Source: CAVXJN01 sp963762165 (GTDB lineage Bacteria; Pseudomonadota; Gammaproteobacteria; JASBUN01). From it: DNA of 64,000 nucleotides. The notes under the pieces are model-generated. The model saw only the letters and a program-made list of their open reading frames with translations, was not told the origin of the DNA and searched no databases. The first letter of the stretch is position 1. Each line of letters opens with the position of its first letter. Positions 16,219 through 25,429 of the stretch are shown piece by piece. Position numbers and translations under genes: made by a program. The stretch lies in the NCBI GenBank assembly GCA_963762165.1, contig CAVXJN010000001.1, positions 903,913-967,912 of the forward strand, read 5' to 3'.

Positions 16219-18240
16219 TTACATGCCGCGTTCCTGGCTTGGCTCCCACCAGCGCAGACGGTCGCTGTATTCTTGCATGAAATGTTCAATGATCTGGTTC
16301 CGGTCGTAGCCCATCACGTCGTAGCGCAATGATCCGCTGCGCAAATAGACCTCCGCGTGATGATATGCGGGATCGTCGGATGCCTTCGGCGTCCATTCCG
16401 GGAAGGCAAACGCGGGCCGCTTATAGGTCCGTGCGCGCACCGAGTAATAAAACTCTTCGACGCCCTTGTGGAAAACGGTGAGCGAAACCGCATCCGGCTC
16501 CAGTTCCGCTTGCACAACCCGGTCGTGCTTTTGCAGTTCCTCCGAAACAGATGTTAGCGCCGGGGCGACTGTATTCTGCAAATAGTCGCAGACGTCTGCG
16601 CGGCTTCGCTGGGCGACACGGGCGCGTTTTCGGTGCTCGTGCAAGACGTCCTCCAACGTGCTGCGCCAGCCGTGGCTGGGTACCTGTTCGGGGTGCGACT
16701 CCGGCTGCCAATCCATTCGCGGCACCCTGGCAATCCGTTCCTGACGCAACCCTTTCACCAAGTTATAGCAGATGAACAGCAGTACCAGCGCGAATGGCAG
16801 ACCGGTGGTGATGGCCGCGGTCTGCAGTGCTGTCAAACCTCCGGCGACCAACAGCACGGCGGCCACTGCGCCTTCCGTCAGCGCCCAGAAGATCCGCTGG
16901 GGTATGGGCGGATCCGGATCGCCGCCGGCGGTCAGAATGTCGATCACCAAGGAACCGGAATCCGAGGACGTCACAAAAAACGTCACCACCAGCAAAGTCG
17001 CGACCACGGAGGTAATGGCGGCCCACGGCAGGTGTTCCAACATCACGAACAGCGCCACCGGCAGATTGGTCTGTACCGCCGTGGCGATACTCGCATCGCC
17101 CTGGAACATCTCGAAGTACAGCGCCGTGTCGCCGAACACGCTCAGCCAGGCAAAACTCACGCCGACCGGGACCAACAACACCCCGGCAATGAATTCGCGG
17201 ATGGTGCGACCACGGGAGATGCGGGCGATGAACATGCCAACGAACGGCGACCAGGCGATCCACCAACCCCAGTAGAACAATGTCCACTTGGCCTGCCAAT
17301 CGGATTCCTGAAAGGCGTACATCTGAAAAGTGCGAGTTACCAGGCTACCAAGGTAAGAACCGACGTTCTGCACGAACGAGTCCAGCAAAAAAACGGTCGG
17401 ACCCAGCGCCAGCACGAACAAGAACAGCAATATGGCCAAGCCGAGATTGAGTTCGCTGAGCCGCCGAATACCGGTATCCAAACCGAGCACGACGGACGTG
17501 GTGGCCATTAGTGTGATTACCACGATCAGAACCAACTGCACCCAGAGCGCAACCGGAACTCCGGCGACGTGATTCAATCCAGCATTGATTTGCATGACGC
17601 CAAGCCCCAGCGACGTGGCGACACCGAACATGGTCCCGAGAACGGCAAAGATATCGACCATATTGCCGATCGGCCCATATATGCGTTCGCCGAGAATGGG
17701 GTAAAACGCAGACCGTATGGTCAGCGGCAATTCGTGCCGGAAGGAAAAATAAGCCAGGGACAAGCCGACGACGATATAAATCGCCCAGGCATGGAACCCC
17801 CAGTGGAAAAACGTGAGCTTCATGGCCTCGCGCGCCGCGTCGGCAGTCCCGCCAGGCCCCACCGGCGGCGAAGCGTAATGCAGGATCGGTTCAGCCACGC
17901 TGTAGAACATCAGGCCGATACCCATGCCGGCCGAAAACAACATCGCGAACCAGGAAGCGTAACTGTAGTCGGGCTCCGAATCGTCCGGACCGAGCTTGAT
18001 TCGACCGTAGCGGCTGAAAAACAGCCAGATCACAAACGCCAGAAAGAACGCCACAACGGAGATATACAACCAGCCGAGTCGTTCGACGATAAAGCCTTGC
18101 ACCAACGCGAATACTTTGGTTGCGTTTTCGGTGAATAACGCACCGTAGGCGACTACTAGCAGAATCAATGCGGCAGATACAAAAAAGACTATGGGATTGA
18201 CCCGCATGCCCATGAGTGTCGTATTGGTTTTGTTTGGCAT
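16219..18240 (-). CDS. BCCT family betaine/choline/carnitine transporter
   Basis: A 673-residue inner-membrane secondary transporter for quaternary ammonium solutes. Twelve hydrophobic segments span about residues 15-510, with the family motif around the WTLFYWGWWIAWSPFVGMF substrate-site tryptophans. Residues 520-673 form a long hydrophilic C-terminal domain like that of BetT-type transporters, which senses osmotic stress. An ATG at 18240 is preceded by GGAAGG; an earlier in-frame start is unlikely. Substrate cannot be told; no bet genes are adjacent. Confidence 0.93.
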   Translation of the reverse strand: MPNKTNTTLMGMRVNPIVFFVSAALILLVVAYGALFTENATKVFALVQGFIVERLGWLYISVVAFFLAFVIWLFFSRYGRIKLGPDDSEPDYSYASWFAMLFSAGMGIGLMFYSVAEPILHYASPPVGPGGTADAAREAMKLTFFHWGFHAWAIYIVVGLSLAYFSFRHELPLTIRSAFYPILGERIYGPIGNMVDIFAVLGTMFGVATSLGLGVMQINAGLNHVAGVPVALWVQLVLIVVITLMATTSVVLGLDTGIRRLSELNLGLAILLFLFVLALGPTVFLLDSFVQNVGSYLGSLVTRTFQMYAFQESDWQAKWTLFYWGWWIAWSPFVGMFIARISRGRTIREFIAGVLLVPVGVSFAWLSVFGDTALYFEMFQGDASIATAVQTNLPVALFVMLEHLPWAAITSVVATLLVVTFFVTSSDSGSLVIDILTAGGDPDPPIPQRIFWALTEGAVAAVLLVAGGLTALQTAAITTGLPFALVLLFICYNLVKGLRQERIARVPRMDWQPESHPEQVPSHGWRSTLEDVLHEHRKRARVAQRSRADVCDYLQNTVAPALTSVSEELQKHDRVVQAELEPDAVSLTVFHKGVEEFYYSVRARTYKRPAFAFPEWTPKASDDPAYHHAEVYLRSGSLRYDVMGYDRNQIIEHFMQEYSDRLRWWEPSQERGM

Positions 18241-18356
18241 TGGCCTTCCTTCGGCGGGACCACTGCGGGAGAAATGCAACTGTTTTTAAAATCCGCTTGC
18301 GTCATTTCTGCCCCAGGCACTGTAGCAACTCAGCTGCGTGGGGCACAACCTGGCCG

Positions 18357-19052
18357 CTACCACGGAATGCGGCTGCCATCGATATCGAAGAAACCACCGG
18401 AATCCGCCAGTGTCAGGCCGTCAAGAATACGGCGAATGTGGCGCACAGATTCTTCTACTGTGATTTCCGCATTAGGGCCGCCCATATCGGTCAACACCCA
18501 ACCCGGGTGCAACAAGACGATGATTGCGCCCCGCGGGCGCAGATCGATGGCGGCACTGCGCATGGTCATGTTCAGCGCCGCTTTGGCCGACCGGTACACG
18601 TAACTGCCGCCCGAGCCGTTGTCTTCGATACTGCCCATCTTGCTGCTCATGGACGCGATCACTTTGCGCCGGCCGGCGAGTACGTTGTCCAGCAGCGCTT
18701 CGGCCATCTTCATCGGAGCGATCGTGTTGACCGCAAATGCATCGAGCCAGCGCTGCGGGTCGGTGTTGCCGAAACGGGCATCCGATTGGCCATAGCTGCC
18801 GGCATTGTTAAGCAGAATCTCCAATGCTTTCCCAGCCAGCGCCGTACTCAGACGCTCGATGTGATCCATACGCGTGACGTCGAGTTCGTGGACTTGAACC
18901 AACTCGCTGCTATCCGCCAACTGCGTCAGTTCCACAGCGCCTTCCGGGTCCCGGCAGCAGGCGATTACCTCCCACCCTAAGTACGCGTATTGGCGCGTCA
19001 TTTCCAAACCGAGGCCACGATTGGCACCAGTGATCAGAATTGTCTCCGGCAT
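18357..19052 (-). CDS. Short-chain dehydrogenase/reductase
   Basis: A 231-residue classical SDR. It has the TGANRGLG NAD(P)-binding motif at residues 8-15, the NNAG motif near residue 85, an active-site Ser region (SMSSKMGSI) and the YxxxK catalytic pair (YRSAK). The sequence is closest in style to the CsgA/sniffer-type SDRs of unknown substrate. GGAGGA three bases upstream of the ATG at 19052 fixes the start. It is divergent from sodB. Confidence 0.9.
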   Translation of the reverse strand: MPETILITGANRGLGLEMTRQYAYLGWEVIACCRDPEGAVELTQLADSSELVQVHELDVTRMDHIERLSTALAGKALEILLNNAGSYGQSDARFGNTDPQRWLDAFAVNTIAPMKMAEALLDNVLAGRRKVIASMSSKMGSIEDNGSGGSYVYRSAKAALNMTMRSAAIDLRPRGAIIVLLHPGWVLTDMGGPNAEITVEESVRHIRRILDGLTLADSGGFFDIDGSRIPW

Positions 19053-19129
19053 ACATCCTCCGGTTGCCTGTAGATGAATCGACACAAGGCGCTGCAAGCG
19101 TGATTGCGCCTACTACAGTGTGGGCACAT

Positions 19130-19158
19130 TTCGAAATCTCGCACGCAACTTTTATAAT
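19130..19158 (+). promoter_or_regulatory. Probable sodB promoter
   Basis: A perfect TATAAT at 19153-19158 lies 100 bases upstream of sodB in an AT-rich patch (TTTTATAATGTTAGAATATTG). The -35 region 17 bases earlier (TTCGAA) is only a weak match to TTGACA, so activator or Fur-type control is possible. No clear regulator box was identified. Confidence 0.45.
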
Positions 19159-19257
19159 GTTAGAATATTGCCATTCATATTGACGGGGCCGCGGTTGTCG
19201 CTGCAACACGGCTTCTGGACCGACTCCGATCACCACAACCTGAAGGAGAGTATTGCC

Positions 19258-19842
19258 ATGGAACACAAGCTTCCCGAGCTCCCGTATCCAAAGAACGCCC
19301 TGGAACCGCACATTTCCGCGGAGACGCTGGAATTCCATCATGACAAGCATCACGCGACCTATGTGACCAAGCTGAACGGCCTGATTCCCGGCACCGAGTT
19401 CGAAAATATGGAACTCGACGATATCGTCAAGAAGGCGCCCGCGGGCGGCGTTTTCAATAACGCAGCCCAGGTCTGGAATCACACCTTTTACTGGAATTGC
19501 ATGGCACCCAATGGTGGCGGCGAACCCAGCGGCGCCCTGGGCGATGCGATCAAGAAGGCATACGGCTCCTACGAAAAATTCAAAGAAAAATTCGGCGAAA
19601 TGGGCGCCAACAACTTTGGCTCCGGCTGGACCTGGCTGGTGAAGAAATCGGACGGTTCAGTGGAGATCGTCAATACCAGCAATGCCGCCAATCCCATGAC
19701 CGACGGAGTGACGCCGCTGCTCACCTGCGACGTCTGGGAACACGCCTACTACATCGACTATCGCAACGCGCGTCCGAAATACATCGAAGCGTTCTGGAAA
19801 GTCGTCAATTGGGATTTCGCCGGCAAGAACTTCGGCGGCTGA
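19258..19842 (+). CDS. sodB: Superoxide dismutase, Fe-type
   Basis: A 194-residue Fe/Mn-family superoxide dismutase. All four metal ligands are visible: His in LEFHHDKHHATYV, His in NHTFYW, Asp in CDVWEHAYYIDY and His in the same block. The GANNFGSGW motif and residues around it are those of the Fe form. It has no signal peptide, so it is cytoplasmic. GAAGGAG lies upstream of the ATG at 19258. A strong intrinsic terminator follows directly, so it is a single-gene transcript. Confidence 0.96.
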   Translation: MEHKLPELPYPKNALEPHISAETLEFHHDKHHATYVTKLNGLIPGTEFENMELDDIVKKAPAGGVFNNAAQVWNHTFYWNCMAPNGGGEPSGALGDAIKKAYGSYEKFKEKFGEMGANNFGSGWTWLVKKSDGSVEIVNTSNAANPMTDGVTPLLTCDVWEHAYYIDYRNARPKYIEAFWKVVNWDFAGKNFGG

Positions 19843-19864
19843 TCGGCACCGCCGATCCGATACC

Positions 19865-19893
19865 AAAGGCGGGCCCAGGGCCCGCCTTTTTTT
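19865..19893 (+). terminator. Intrinsic terminator of sodB
   Basis: A GC-rich hairpin GGCGGGCC-CAG-GGCCCGCC at 19868-19886 is followed by seven T residues. It sits 25 bases after the sodB stop. On the opposite strand only a short T-run follows, so it acts mainly on the plus strand. Confidence 0.9.
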
Positions 19894-19897
19894 ATCT

Positions 19898-20215
19898 TCA
19901 GTTGCCGAGCGACAGGTAATACGGCACCCAGGCGAGCGCAAATGCCGACGCCAGAACCAAGTCCACCCACAGCACGCTGCGGGCGCGCAGACGCTGACTG
20001 GACTCCGTATCGATGCTCATGACCCAGGTCATGAACATATCCATCAGCAAGCCGAGAAACACCAGCGGCGCAAGCGCCGGAACCAGCAGCGTGGTTACCA
20101 GCGGCCAGCCTTCCAACACCGGCGAGCCGCCCGAGACGGGCCGCATCGCCAGGAACAACAATGACACAATCACCAACCCCATCCGCAAACCGCCGAGTTG
20201 TTGCACGATCTTCAC
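19898..20215 (-). CDS. Small membrane protein
   Basis: A 105-residue protein with three hydrophobic segments at about residues 10-25, 40-65 and 80-102. There is a charged loop (SIDTESSQRLRARS) between the second and third. No family is recognised. It is convergent with sodB and separated from it by the terminator. Confidence 0.65.
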   Translation of the reverse strand: MKIVQQLGGLRMGLVIVSLLFLAMRPVSGGSPVLEGWPLVTTLLVPALAPLVFLGLLMDMFMTWVMSIDTESSQRLRARSVLWVDLVLASAFALAWVPYYLSLGN

Positions 20216-20369
20216 GAGTCTCTCCTATCGCAGCCGCGCACCATTATAACGACGCGGTCGCCACAGCGGGTCGCAATAATGCCATGGCAGCGTCACGCAC
20301 GCGCGGTTGACAGTCCGCGCACAGACGCCAACAATCGCTATGGTTACATTCGGTAAAGACAGGCCTGCG

Positions 20370-21002
20370 ATGGACCCCAACCGGTCGCCACGAATCGTAA
20401 TAGAACTCGGACCCGCCGGCACGTTGGAGCACGCCCTGGCGCGCGGCACCACCACGATCGGGCGCCAGGTGGACAACGACATCCGCCTCGAAGATCCTAC
20501 CGTAAGCGGTCATCACGCACAGATCGTCTGGATCTATGACGATCCTTATCTTCAGGACCTAGGCAGTACCAACGGCAGCTTTGTCAATGACCAGCGGGTC
20601 GGCCGCCAGGATCTGCACGACGGCGACCTGATCCGGGTGGGCCGCCAGCAGATGCGGTTTCAGGGCACCGGCGACCCCGCCCCGCGGGCGCCCAGGGCCA
20701 AGCCGGCTCCGTTCGCCTCGGACCCGACGCCGACGCCGCGCCGATCCGGTGGCTTGCGCGACAACACCTTGAGCTTCGAACAGGTTCGTGGTCTGGTGCA
20801 AAGCGCCCGCGGCGGCTCCGGTCCGTTTATCCCGGCGGAAATTCATTGGGTAGCGCAGGACGCGGCCGGCACCTGGTGGGGATTCGAGCACCGCCCGCAT
20901 CCGGGCGGCAGTGGTTGGCGGGAAATGGATATGAGCAGCTTCGTGAAGCTCGGCCGGGGGCGGCCCAACCCCAATTGGCGCGTCAGCCTGCAGAAAGTCT
21001 GA
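20370..21002 (+). CDS. FHA domain protein
   Basis: A 210-residue soluble protein with an N-terminal FHA domain at about residues 5-95. The phosphopeptide-binding residues are in GRQVDNDIRLEDPTVSGHHA and LGSTNGSFVND. After a Pro-rich linker comes a C-terminal region with WVAQDAAGTWWGFEHRPHPGG that is not recognised. Two earlier starts exist (ATG at 20340, TTG at 20307). I chose 20370 because ACAGG lies seven bases before it and the FHA fold begins soon after. Compare with the paralogous FHA protein at 7224. Confidence 0.85.
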   Translation: MDPNRSPRIVIELGPAGTLEHALARGTTTIGRQVDNDIRLEDPTVSGHHAQIVWIYDDPYLQDLGSTNGSFVNDQRVGRQDLHDGDLIRVGRQQMRFQGTGDPAPRAPRAKPAPFASDPTPTPRRSGGLRDNTLSFEQVRGLVQSARGGSGPFIPAEIHWVAQDAAGTWWGFEHRPHPGGSGWREMDMSSFVKLGRGRPNPNWRVSLQKV

Positions 21003-21024
21003 CCGCGCCGTTCGCGGCGGGATA

Positions 21025-22011
21025 TCAGGCCGCGGCGGCCCGCCGGTCCTCGGCGCGGGAAATACGCCAGGATTCGGTTTTACGGCTATAGGACAACCGG
21101 TAATCAACCAGGGCCTTGGCGCGCCGGAGCCGGTTCATCTGCTCGTGAAAGCGGATCAGCGCCAATTTCGGCGCGCAGGCATCGCGCAGCTTGCGTTCGC
21201 TGATCACCAATCGGTCCTGGTCCTGCAATGCGTTGCTGAGATACCGCCGCAATGCGGCACGCAATTGCGGCGATTCCAGAGACTCGGACTTCCGGTCTCG
21301 AGACGCCGATTGCGAGCGCCCGCCGGCGCCTTGGGAGACGGTCGCCGGCACCTGCTCAGGGCCGGGACGAGGCACTGGGGCAGAGACCGGGGCGGAGTCG
21401 GCCCGGGACTGCGACTGCCGCGCTTTTTGCGCGACGCCGGGCGGTAACGAGGCGCGGCGCTCGCCGCCTGCGCTTGCCGGGGCATGGACACGCCGGGGCG
21501 CAGTGGCGCCGACGATGCGCTCCACCGGCTCGGTAGCCGCGATCATGGCCCGCAATTGAGAATGCCAGTATTTCGCCAAGCGCAAATCGGCGATGGTCAA
21601 TTCGTGCGCCGGCGCGTGATGGTCGCGGGCTTCGATCCGCAATCGTACCTCGCCGGTCGGTTCCGCCCGCGGGCGGCCACGGCCAACCGCTTCGAACGAG
21701 GAGCCCCGCTCGACGCGGCTGACGGACTTGCCGTCGACCCACAATTCCGAAGCGCACAGATCCGCGAAAGGGACCACGTGCAAGCGCACCGTCTGGGTTT
21801 CGGCACAGATGACGCAGAGGGCCTGATTGCGATCATCTACGGCCAACGCCCGGCGTCCTGCCGGCAGGCGCCGTTCCGGGCGGATCCCAGGCAATTTGGC
21901 CAGCGCATCTTCCACCGCACGGCAGCGAGTGGCTTCCGTGCGCAATGCAAGCAGCAGTACCGACAACAAGCCGGCGGACATGACGCTGACGATGTACAGA
22001 TAACCCGGCAT
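21025..22011 (-). CDS. Membrane-anchored hypothetical protein
   Basis: A 328-residue protein with one N-terminal transmembrane helix (residues 3-22) and a long soluble part. Residues 30-150 are probably a beta domain (VRLHVVPFADLCASELWVDGKSV). Residues 160-240 are a low-complexity Pro/Ala/Ser linker. Residues 245-328 are helical (LRAALRRYLSNALQDQDRLVISERKLRDACAPKL). No family is recognised. It lies between the second FHA gene and gshA; whether they work together is unknown. Confidence 0.65.
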   Translation of the reverse strand: MPGYLYIVSVMSAGLLSVLLLALRTEATRCRAVEDALAKLPGIRPERRLPAGRRALAVDDRNQALCVICAETQTVRLHVVPFADLCASELWVDGKSVSRVERGSSFEAVGRGRPRAEPTGEVRLRIEARDHHAPAHELTIADLRLAKYWHSQLRAMIAATEPVERIVGATAPRRVHAPASAGGERRASLPPGVAQKARQSQSRADSAPVSAPVPRPGPEQVPATVSQGAGGRSQSASRDRKSESLESPQLRAALRRYLSNALQDQDRLVISERKLRDACAPKLALIRFHEQMNRLRRAKALVDYRLSYSRKTESWRISRAEDRRAAAA

Positions 22012-22122
22012 TCGGCCGCCCTCCTCAAAGAGCTGGTCTTGGCTTGGTGTTCATTGCACCAAAAGCCAGGCCCCGGGACGGCGAGACACGTCACATTTCT
22101 GAAAAATCCTTTGCGCACGTGG

Positions 22123-23703
22123 TTATTGCTGGGCGAAATAGCGCTCCAGATATTCATCGAACGACAAATCCGTATTCGCCTCGAGGTCGTGCTGGCGCTC
22201 CAGAGCGCGGTCGGCTTCCTCCTCGAAAAATCGGCGCCGCTGATCGGTCAAGGTGCGCGCATTGAAATAGTCGTAATGCTGGCGGGACATGCGCATCGCG
22301 AACTGGAAAAAGCTCTCCTGATTGGCCCGCATTTCCGCAAGCATGCGGGCCGAGGGCGTGCGGTCCGGATCGCGAAGCGCCTCCTGTTGCTGACGCAAGG
22401 CATCGCTGTAGGGCGAACCCATCTTTTCGCCGTCGAGCAGGCCGCAGATGTCGATCAGCTGCTCGCACAGCTCGAGGCCCCAATCCTTGAGACTGATCTC
22501 GGCCCCGTTGCGGGAGAGCATCAGCTCCGGGTCGCGGCCGCGGTGCGCGGCGGCGAGTTCGTTTTCGTCGATCTCGATTCGTTCGCGCTCGTTGAGCGTC
22601 GGGCTTTCGTGAAGCAGACAAAACAACAGAAACGCCTCAATAAAATAGATTTGCTGCTCATGGATGCCCAGCGGGTCGAAGGCATTGACGTCCAGGGAGC
22701 GCAGTTCCACGTAGCGCACGCCACGCCGTCGCAAAGCGAGGGTGGGCTTCTCGTTGCCGCGCGGCACCTGCTTTGGGCGAATCGTGCTGTAATATTCGTT
22801 CTCGATCTGCAGCACATTGGCGTTCAGCTGACGATATTCGCCGTCCACCTTCACCCCGATCTTGGCGTACTCGGCACAGGGCGTGGAGATTGCGCAGCTC
22901 AGACTGTCGATATAGGCCTCCAGGTTGTCATAGCAGGCTTTGATGCCGACCTTGTTTTCCTGGTTGTTCTGATAACCGATGTCCCCCATGCGCAACGAGG
23001 TGGCATAGGGTTGGAAATAGGTGTTGGCATCGAAGTGGTCCATGGCGCCGTTCGACTCGCCCAGGAACGACTTGCACACTGCCGGCGATGCGCCGAACAA
23101 ATAAGGCATCAACCAGCCGAACCGCTGGAGATTGCGGATCAGACCCATGTAACTGTCGGATACGAAAGTTTGAAACGGCCGCCGGTCTCCTTCGAAATCC
23201 TGCAGCAGCCGCCAGAAGCCGTCCGGGAATGAATAGTTGAAATGCACGCCCGCGATCACCTGCATGGTGCGCCCGTAGCGATAGCCCAGGCCGCGCCGGT
23301 AGACGGTCTTCATCAATCCCGGGTTGGAACGCCCGTAACGGGCGATCGGAATGCTGGTTTCGCCGCGCACCACGCAGGGCATACTGGTAGCCCATAACAA
23401 TTCGTCCCGCAGTTTGCTGTACACGAATTGCTGGGTCTCGCATAAAAACTGCAGCGCCTCGCGCATGTCAGTGAACGGCGGCGTGATCAGTTCGATCAGC
23501 GCTTCCGAATAATCGGTTGTGATGTAGGGATGGGTCAGTGCCGATCCGAGCGCGCTCGGATGAGTTGTCTGCGCGATCGAGCCTTCGACGTTGACGCGCA
23601 GACTTTCTTTTTCCAGCCCGATTCGCCGATCCTTTAGAAAACCACGTTCAGCCGTACGTGCGAAGCGGGATAACCGCTGGCGTGCAAGATGATACGAAGA
23701 CAT
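22123..23703 (-). CDS. gshA: Glutamate-cysteine ligase
   Basis: Makes gamma-glutamylcysteine, the first step of glutathione synthesis. The 526-residue protein matches class I GshA in length and motifs: RRIGLEKESLRV near the start, ITTDYSEALIELITPP, GVHFNYSF and VELRSLDVNAFDPLGI. Frames run upstream of the ATG at 23703, but the sequence there lacks family similarity. The start MSSYHLARQRLSRFA is typical. A glutathione S-transferase and other thiol enzymes are encoded elsewhere in the window; gshB is not present. Confidence 0.95.
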   Translation of the reverse strand: MSSYHLARQRLSRFARTAERGFLKDRRIGLEKESLRVNVEGSIAQTTHPSALGSALTHPYITTDYSEALIELITPPFTDMREALQFLCETQQFVYSKLRDELLWATSMPCVVRGETSIPIARYGRSNPGLMKTVYRRGLGYRYGRTMQVIAGVHFNYSFPDGFWRLLQDFEGDRRPFQTFVSDSYMGLIRNLQRFGWLMPYLFGASPAVCKSFLGESNGAMDHFDANTYFQPYATSLRMGDIGYQNNQENKVGIKACYDNLEAYIDSLSCAISTPCAEYAKIGVKVDGEYRQLNANVLQIENEYYSTIRPKQVPRGNEKPTLALRRRGVRYVELRSLDVNAFDPLGIHEQQIYFIEAFLLFCLLHESPTLNERERIEIDENELAAAHRGRDPELMLSRNGAEISLKDWGLELCEQLIDICGLLDGEKMGSPYSDALRQQQEALRDPDRTPSARMLAEMRANQESFFQFAMRMSRQHYDYFNARTLTDQRRRFFEEEADRALERQHDLEANTDLSFDEYLERYFAQQ

Positions 23704-24111
23704 GCGCTGCCCTGTTGACCCTAACAAGCGCGCCGCCGTGAAACGTGGCGTCGGCGCGGCACGTCGGATGCCGTTACCACGTAACTCGGTAGGCGACATC
23801 GCCCTCTGCGCGTCATGCCCTGGAGAGCATCGAATCTCGCAGTGCTGCGGGACCGCGATCCGCGTCGCGGCCCGTGGCATGTATGCCGCGGCCTGACGCG
23901 CCATACACGAGCGCGGCCTGGTCCGCCATTGCCGCAGATCGAGGTCGGATCTGTTCAGCGCTGAACACGGGGTAATATCGCCGCTTGAGCGGCGCAAAGT
24001 AGCGCATTATAGACCAAACGTCCGGCGCCGGCAGTGCCAGATTTGCAGTCGAAACCAAGGGGAATACACAATGATCGATGTTGCAGGCGCAAGCGGTTCA
24101 GTGGCCATGCC
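23704..24111. other. Gene-free divergent region with two perfect inverted repeats
   Basis: About 400 bases lie between the divergently read gshA and patatin genes. Two perfect inverted repeats stand out: GTTCAGC-GCTGAAC at 23953-23966 and CGCCGCT-TG-AGCGGCG at 23979-23994, twelve bases apart. A TAATAT lies between them and a TTATA 18 bases beyond. This looks like a promoter/operator zone. No coding frame is convincing; open frames here have noncoding composition. Confidence 0.5.
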
Positions 24112-25002
24112 ATGAGCGCTAAAACCGTATCTCTGGTGCTCAGCAGCGGCGGCGCGCGCGGCCTCGCCCATATCGGCGTCATCCGTTGGCTCGAGGCGCA
24201 AGGTTACCGGATTCGCAGTGTCGCGGGTGCGTCGATGGGCGCATTGATCGGCGGTGTCTATGCGGCCGGGGGCTTGGACGTCTACACCGCCTGGGTGAGC
24301 GCGCTGCAGCGCAGGGATGTCGTCCGCCTGCTCGACCTGTCCTGGAGCCGCAACAGCTTGTTCAAGGGCAACCGGATCATCAATGTGCTGCGCGAGCTGA
24401 TCGGCGAGCAGGCAATCGAGTCATTGCCGGTGGCCTTTACCGCAGTAGCGACCGACCTCGACGCCGGTCGGGAGGTCTGGTTGCGCCACGGCTCATTGTT
24501 CGACGCCGTCCATGCCTCCATTGCCATGCCAATGGTATTCGCCCCTGTGCGCAATGGCGGCCGGTTGCTGGTGGACGGCGGCCTGATCAATCCGGTGCCG
24601 ATCGCGCCCACGCTCAACGACACCACGGACTTGACCTTCGTGGTCAATGTCAACGCCAAGTCGGAATTCCCGGCCGTGACGCTGCCGCCGGCGGAACCTG
24701 GGCAACGAACGCCTCGCCAGTATCGCGCCGCGATCGGTCGATTTGTGGAGGACGTCCAAGGGTATATGAGTGTTGCGGAGTCTGAAGAACGCAGCCTGTT
24801 CGAAATCATCAGCCGCGCGATGGACACCATGCAGTCGACAATCGCCCGGCAACGCCTCGCCGCTTATAGTCCCGATGCCATTGTCGAGATTCCCCGCAAT
24901 GTGTGCGCCTTTCATGAGTTTCACCGTGCCCGGGAGCTGATTGCAATGGGGCAAGCGACAGCCGCAACCGCCCTCGCCCGGTTCGCACAACCTAATCCCT
25001 AG
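24112..25002 (+). CDS. Patatin-like phospholipase (RssA type)
   Basis: A 296-residue cytoplasmic patatin-family serine hydrolase, expected to act on phospholipid or acyl esters. Visible motifs are the oxyanion loop SSGGARGLAHIG near residue 11, the nucleophile elbow GASMG near residue 42 with its Ser, and the catalytic Asp in DGGLINPVP near residue 160. It has no signal peptide or C-terminal outer-membrane domain, so it resembles RssA rather than the secreted PlpD type. The ATG at 24112 gives the standard N-terminus. Confidence 0.92.
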   Translation: MSAKTVSLVLSSGGARGLAHIGVIRWLEAQGYRIRSVAGASMGALIGGVYAAGGLDVYTAWVSALQRRDVVRLLDLSWSRNSLFKGNRIINVLRELIGEQAIESLPVAFTAVATDLDAGREVWLRHGSLFDAVHASIAMPMVFAPVRNGGRLLVDGGLINPVPIAPTLNDTTDLTFVVNVNAKSEFPAVTLPPAEPGQRTPRQYRAAIGRFVEDVQGYMSVAESEERSLFEIISRAMDTMQSTIARQRLAAYSPDAIVEIPRNVCAFHEFHRARELIAMGQATAATALARFAQPNP

Positions 25003-25024
25003 GATGGCGGCACGGTCGCTCTGG

Positions 25025-25060
25025 GTTATCCACAGCATCTGTGGATAACTCTGTGGACGA
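25025..25060. other. DnaA-box dyad plus a third degenerate box
   Basis: Two perfect DnaA boxes (TTATCCACA at 25026-25034 and its reverse complement at 25040-25048) form an 11-base inverted repeat with a CAT loop. A third, with two mismatches (TGTGGACGA), lies at 25052-25060. It could also serve as a hairpin ending the patatin transcript, but no T-run follows. The AT-rich stretch next to it makes a DnaA-binding locus plausible. Confidence 0.6.
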
Positions 25061-25093
25061 ACTGTGCCGGAACTAGCCAACTGCCACTGCCGA

Positions 25094-25185
25094 TTACAGT
25101 TTTGTTAAAACGATCAAATAATGGGCGGTCAATGATCGGTCATGAAATCAATATCTTACATTATATTATGGGGTGCTAATGGGTG
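25094..25185. other. AT-rich island in gene-free stretch
   Basis: The gene-free stretch 25003-25429 holds an AT-rich block beginning ACAGTTTTGTTAAAACGATC and ending near ACATTATATTATGGGG. It stands out against the GC-rich surroundings. It contains two GATC sites, with a third just beyond it at about 25184, and a GGTCA repeat flanking one of them. With the DnaA boxes 35-70 bases to its left it resembles an unwinding element or a complex promoter. The rest of the gap shows nothing clear. Confidence 0.45.
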
Positions 25186-25429
25186 ATCTGCCCTCTCTGG
25201 CGCCCGGACCTTACCACTGCCACCCTACTGTGCATAAAACCGGCCAATAGCGCTTGCGCAGGCTTGAAAAACTGTGCTAGCCGTGCATGCCCTGCTCCAT
25301 TTCCTTAAATCACACGGGGTTGCGTAACGGTTCGCGACGAAGCGGCGGCGCAACGCTGGAAATTGCGGTATCGCAGCTTGTAGACTTGCCCACCGCAACT
25401 TGGGCACCGAGCACGACGAGGGTATTGCC

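Noticed and set aside
21484..23232. A 582-codon plus-strand frame
   Set aside because: It runs antisense across the gshA gene and its neighbour; composition follows the complementary codons, and gshA is certain.
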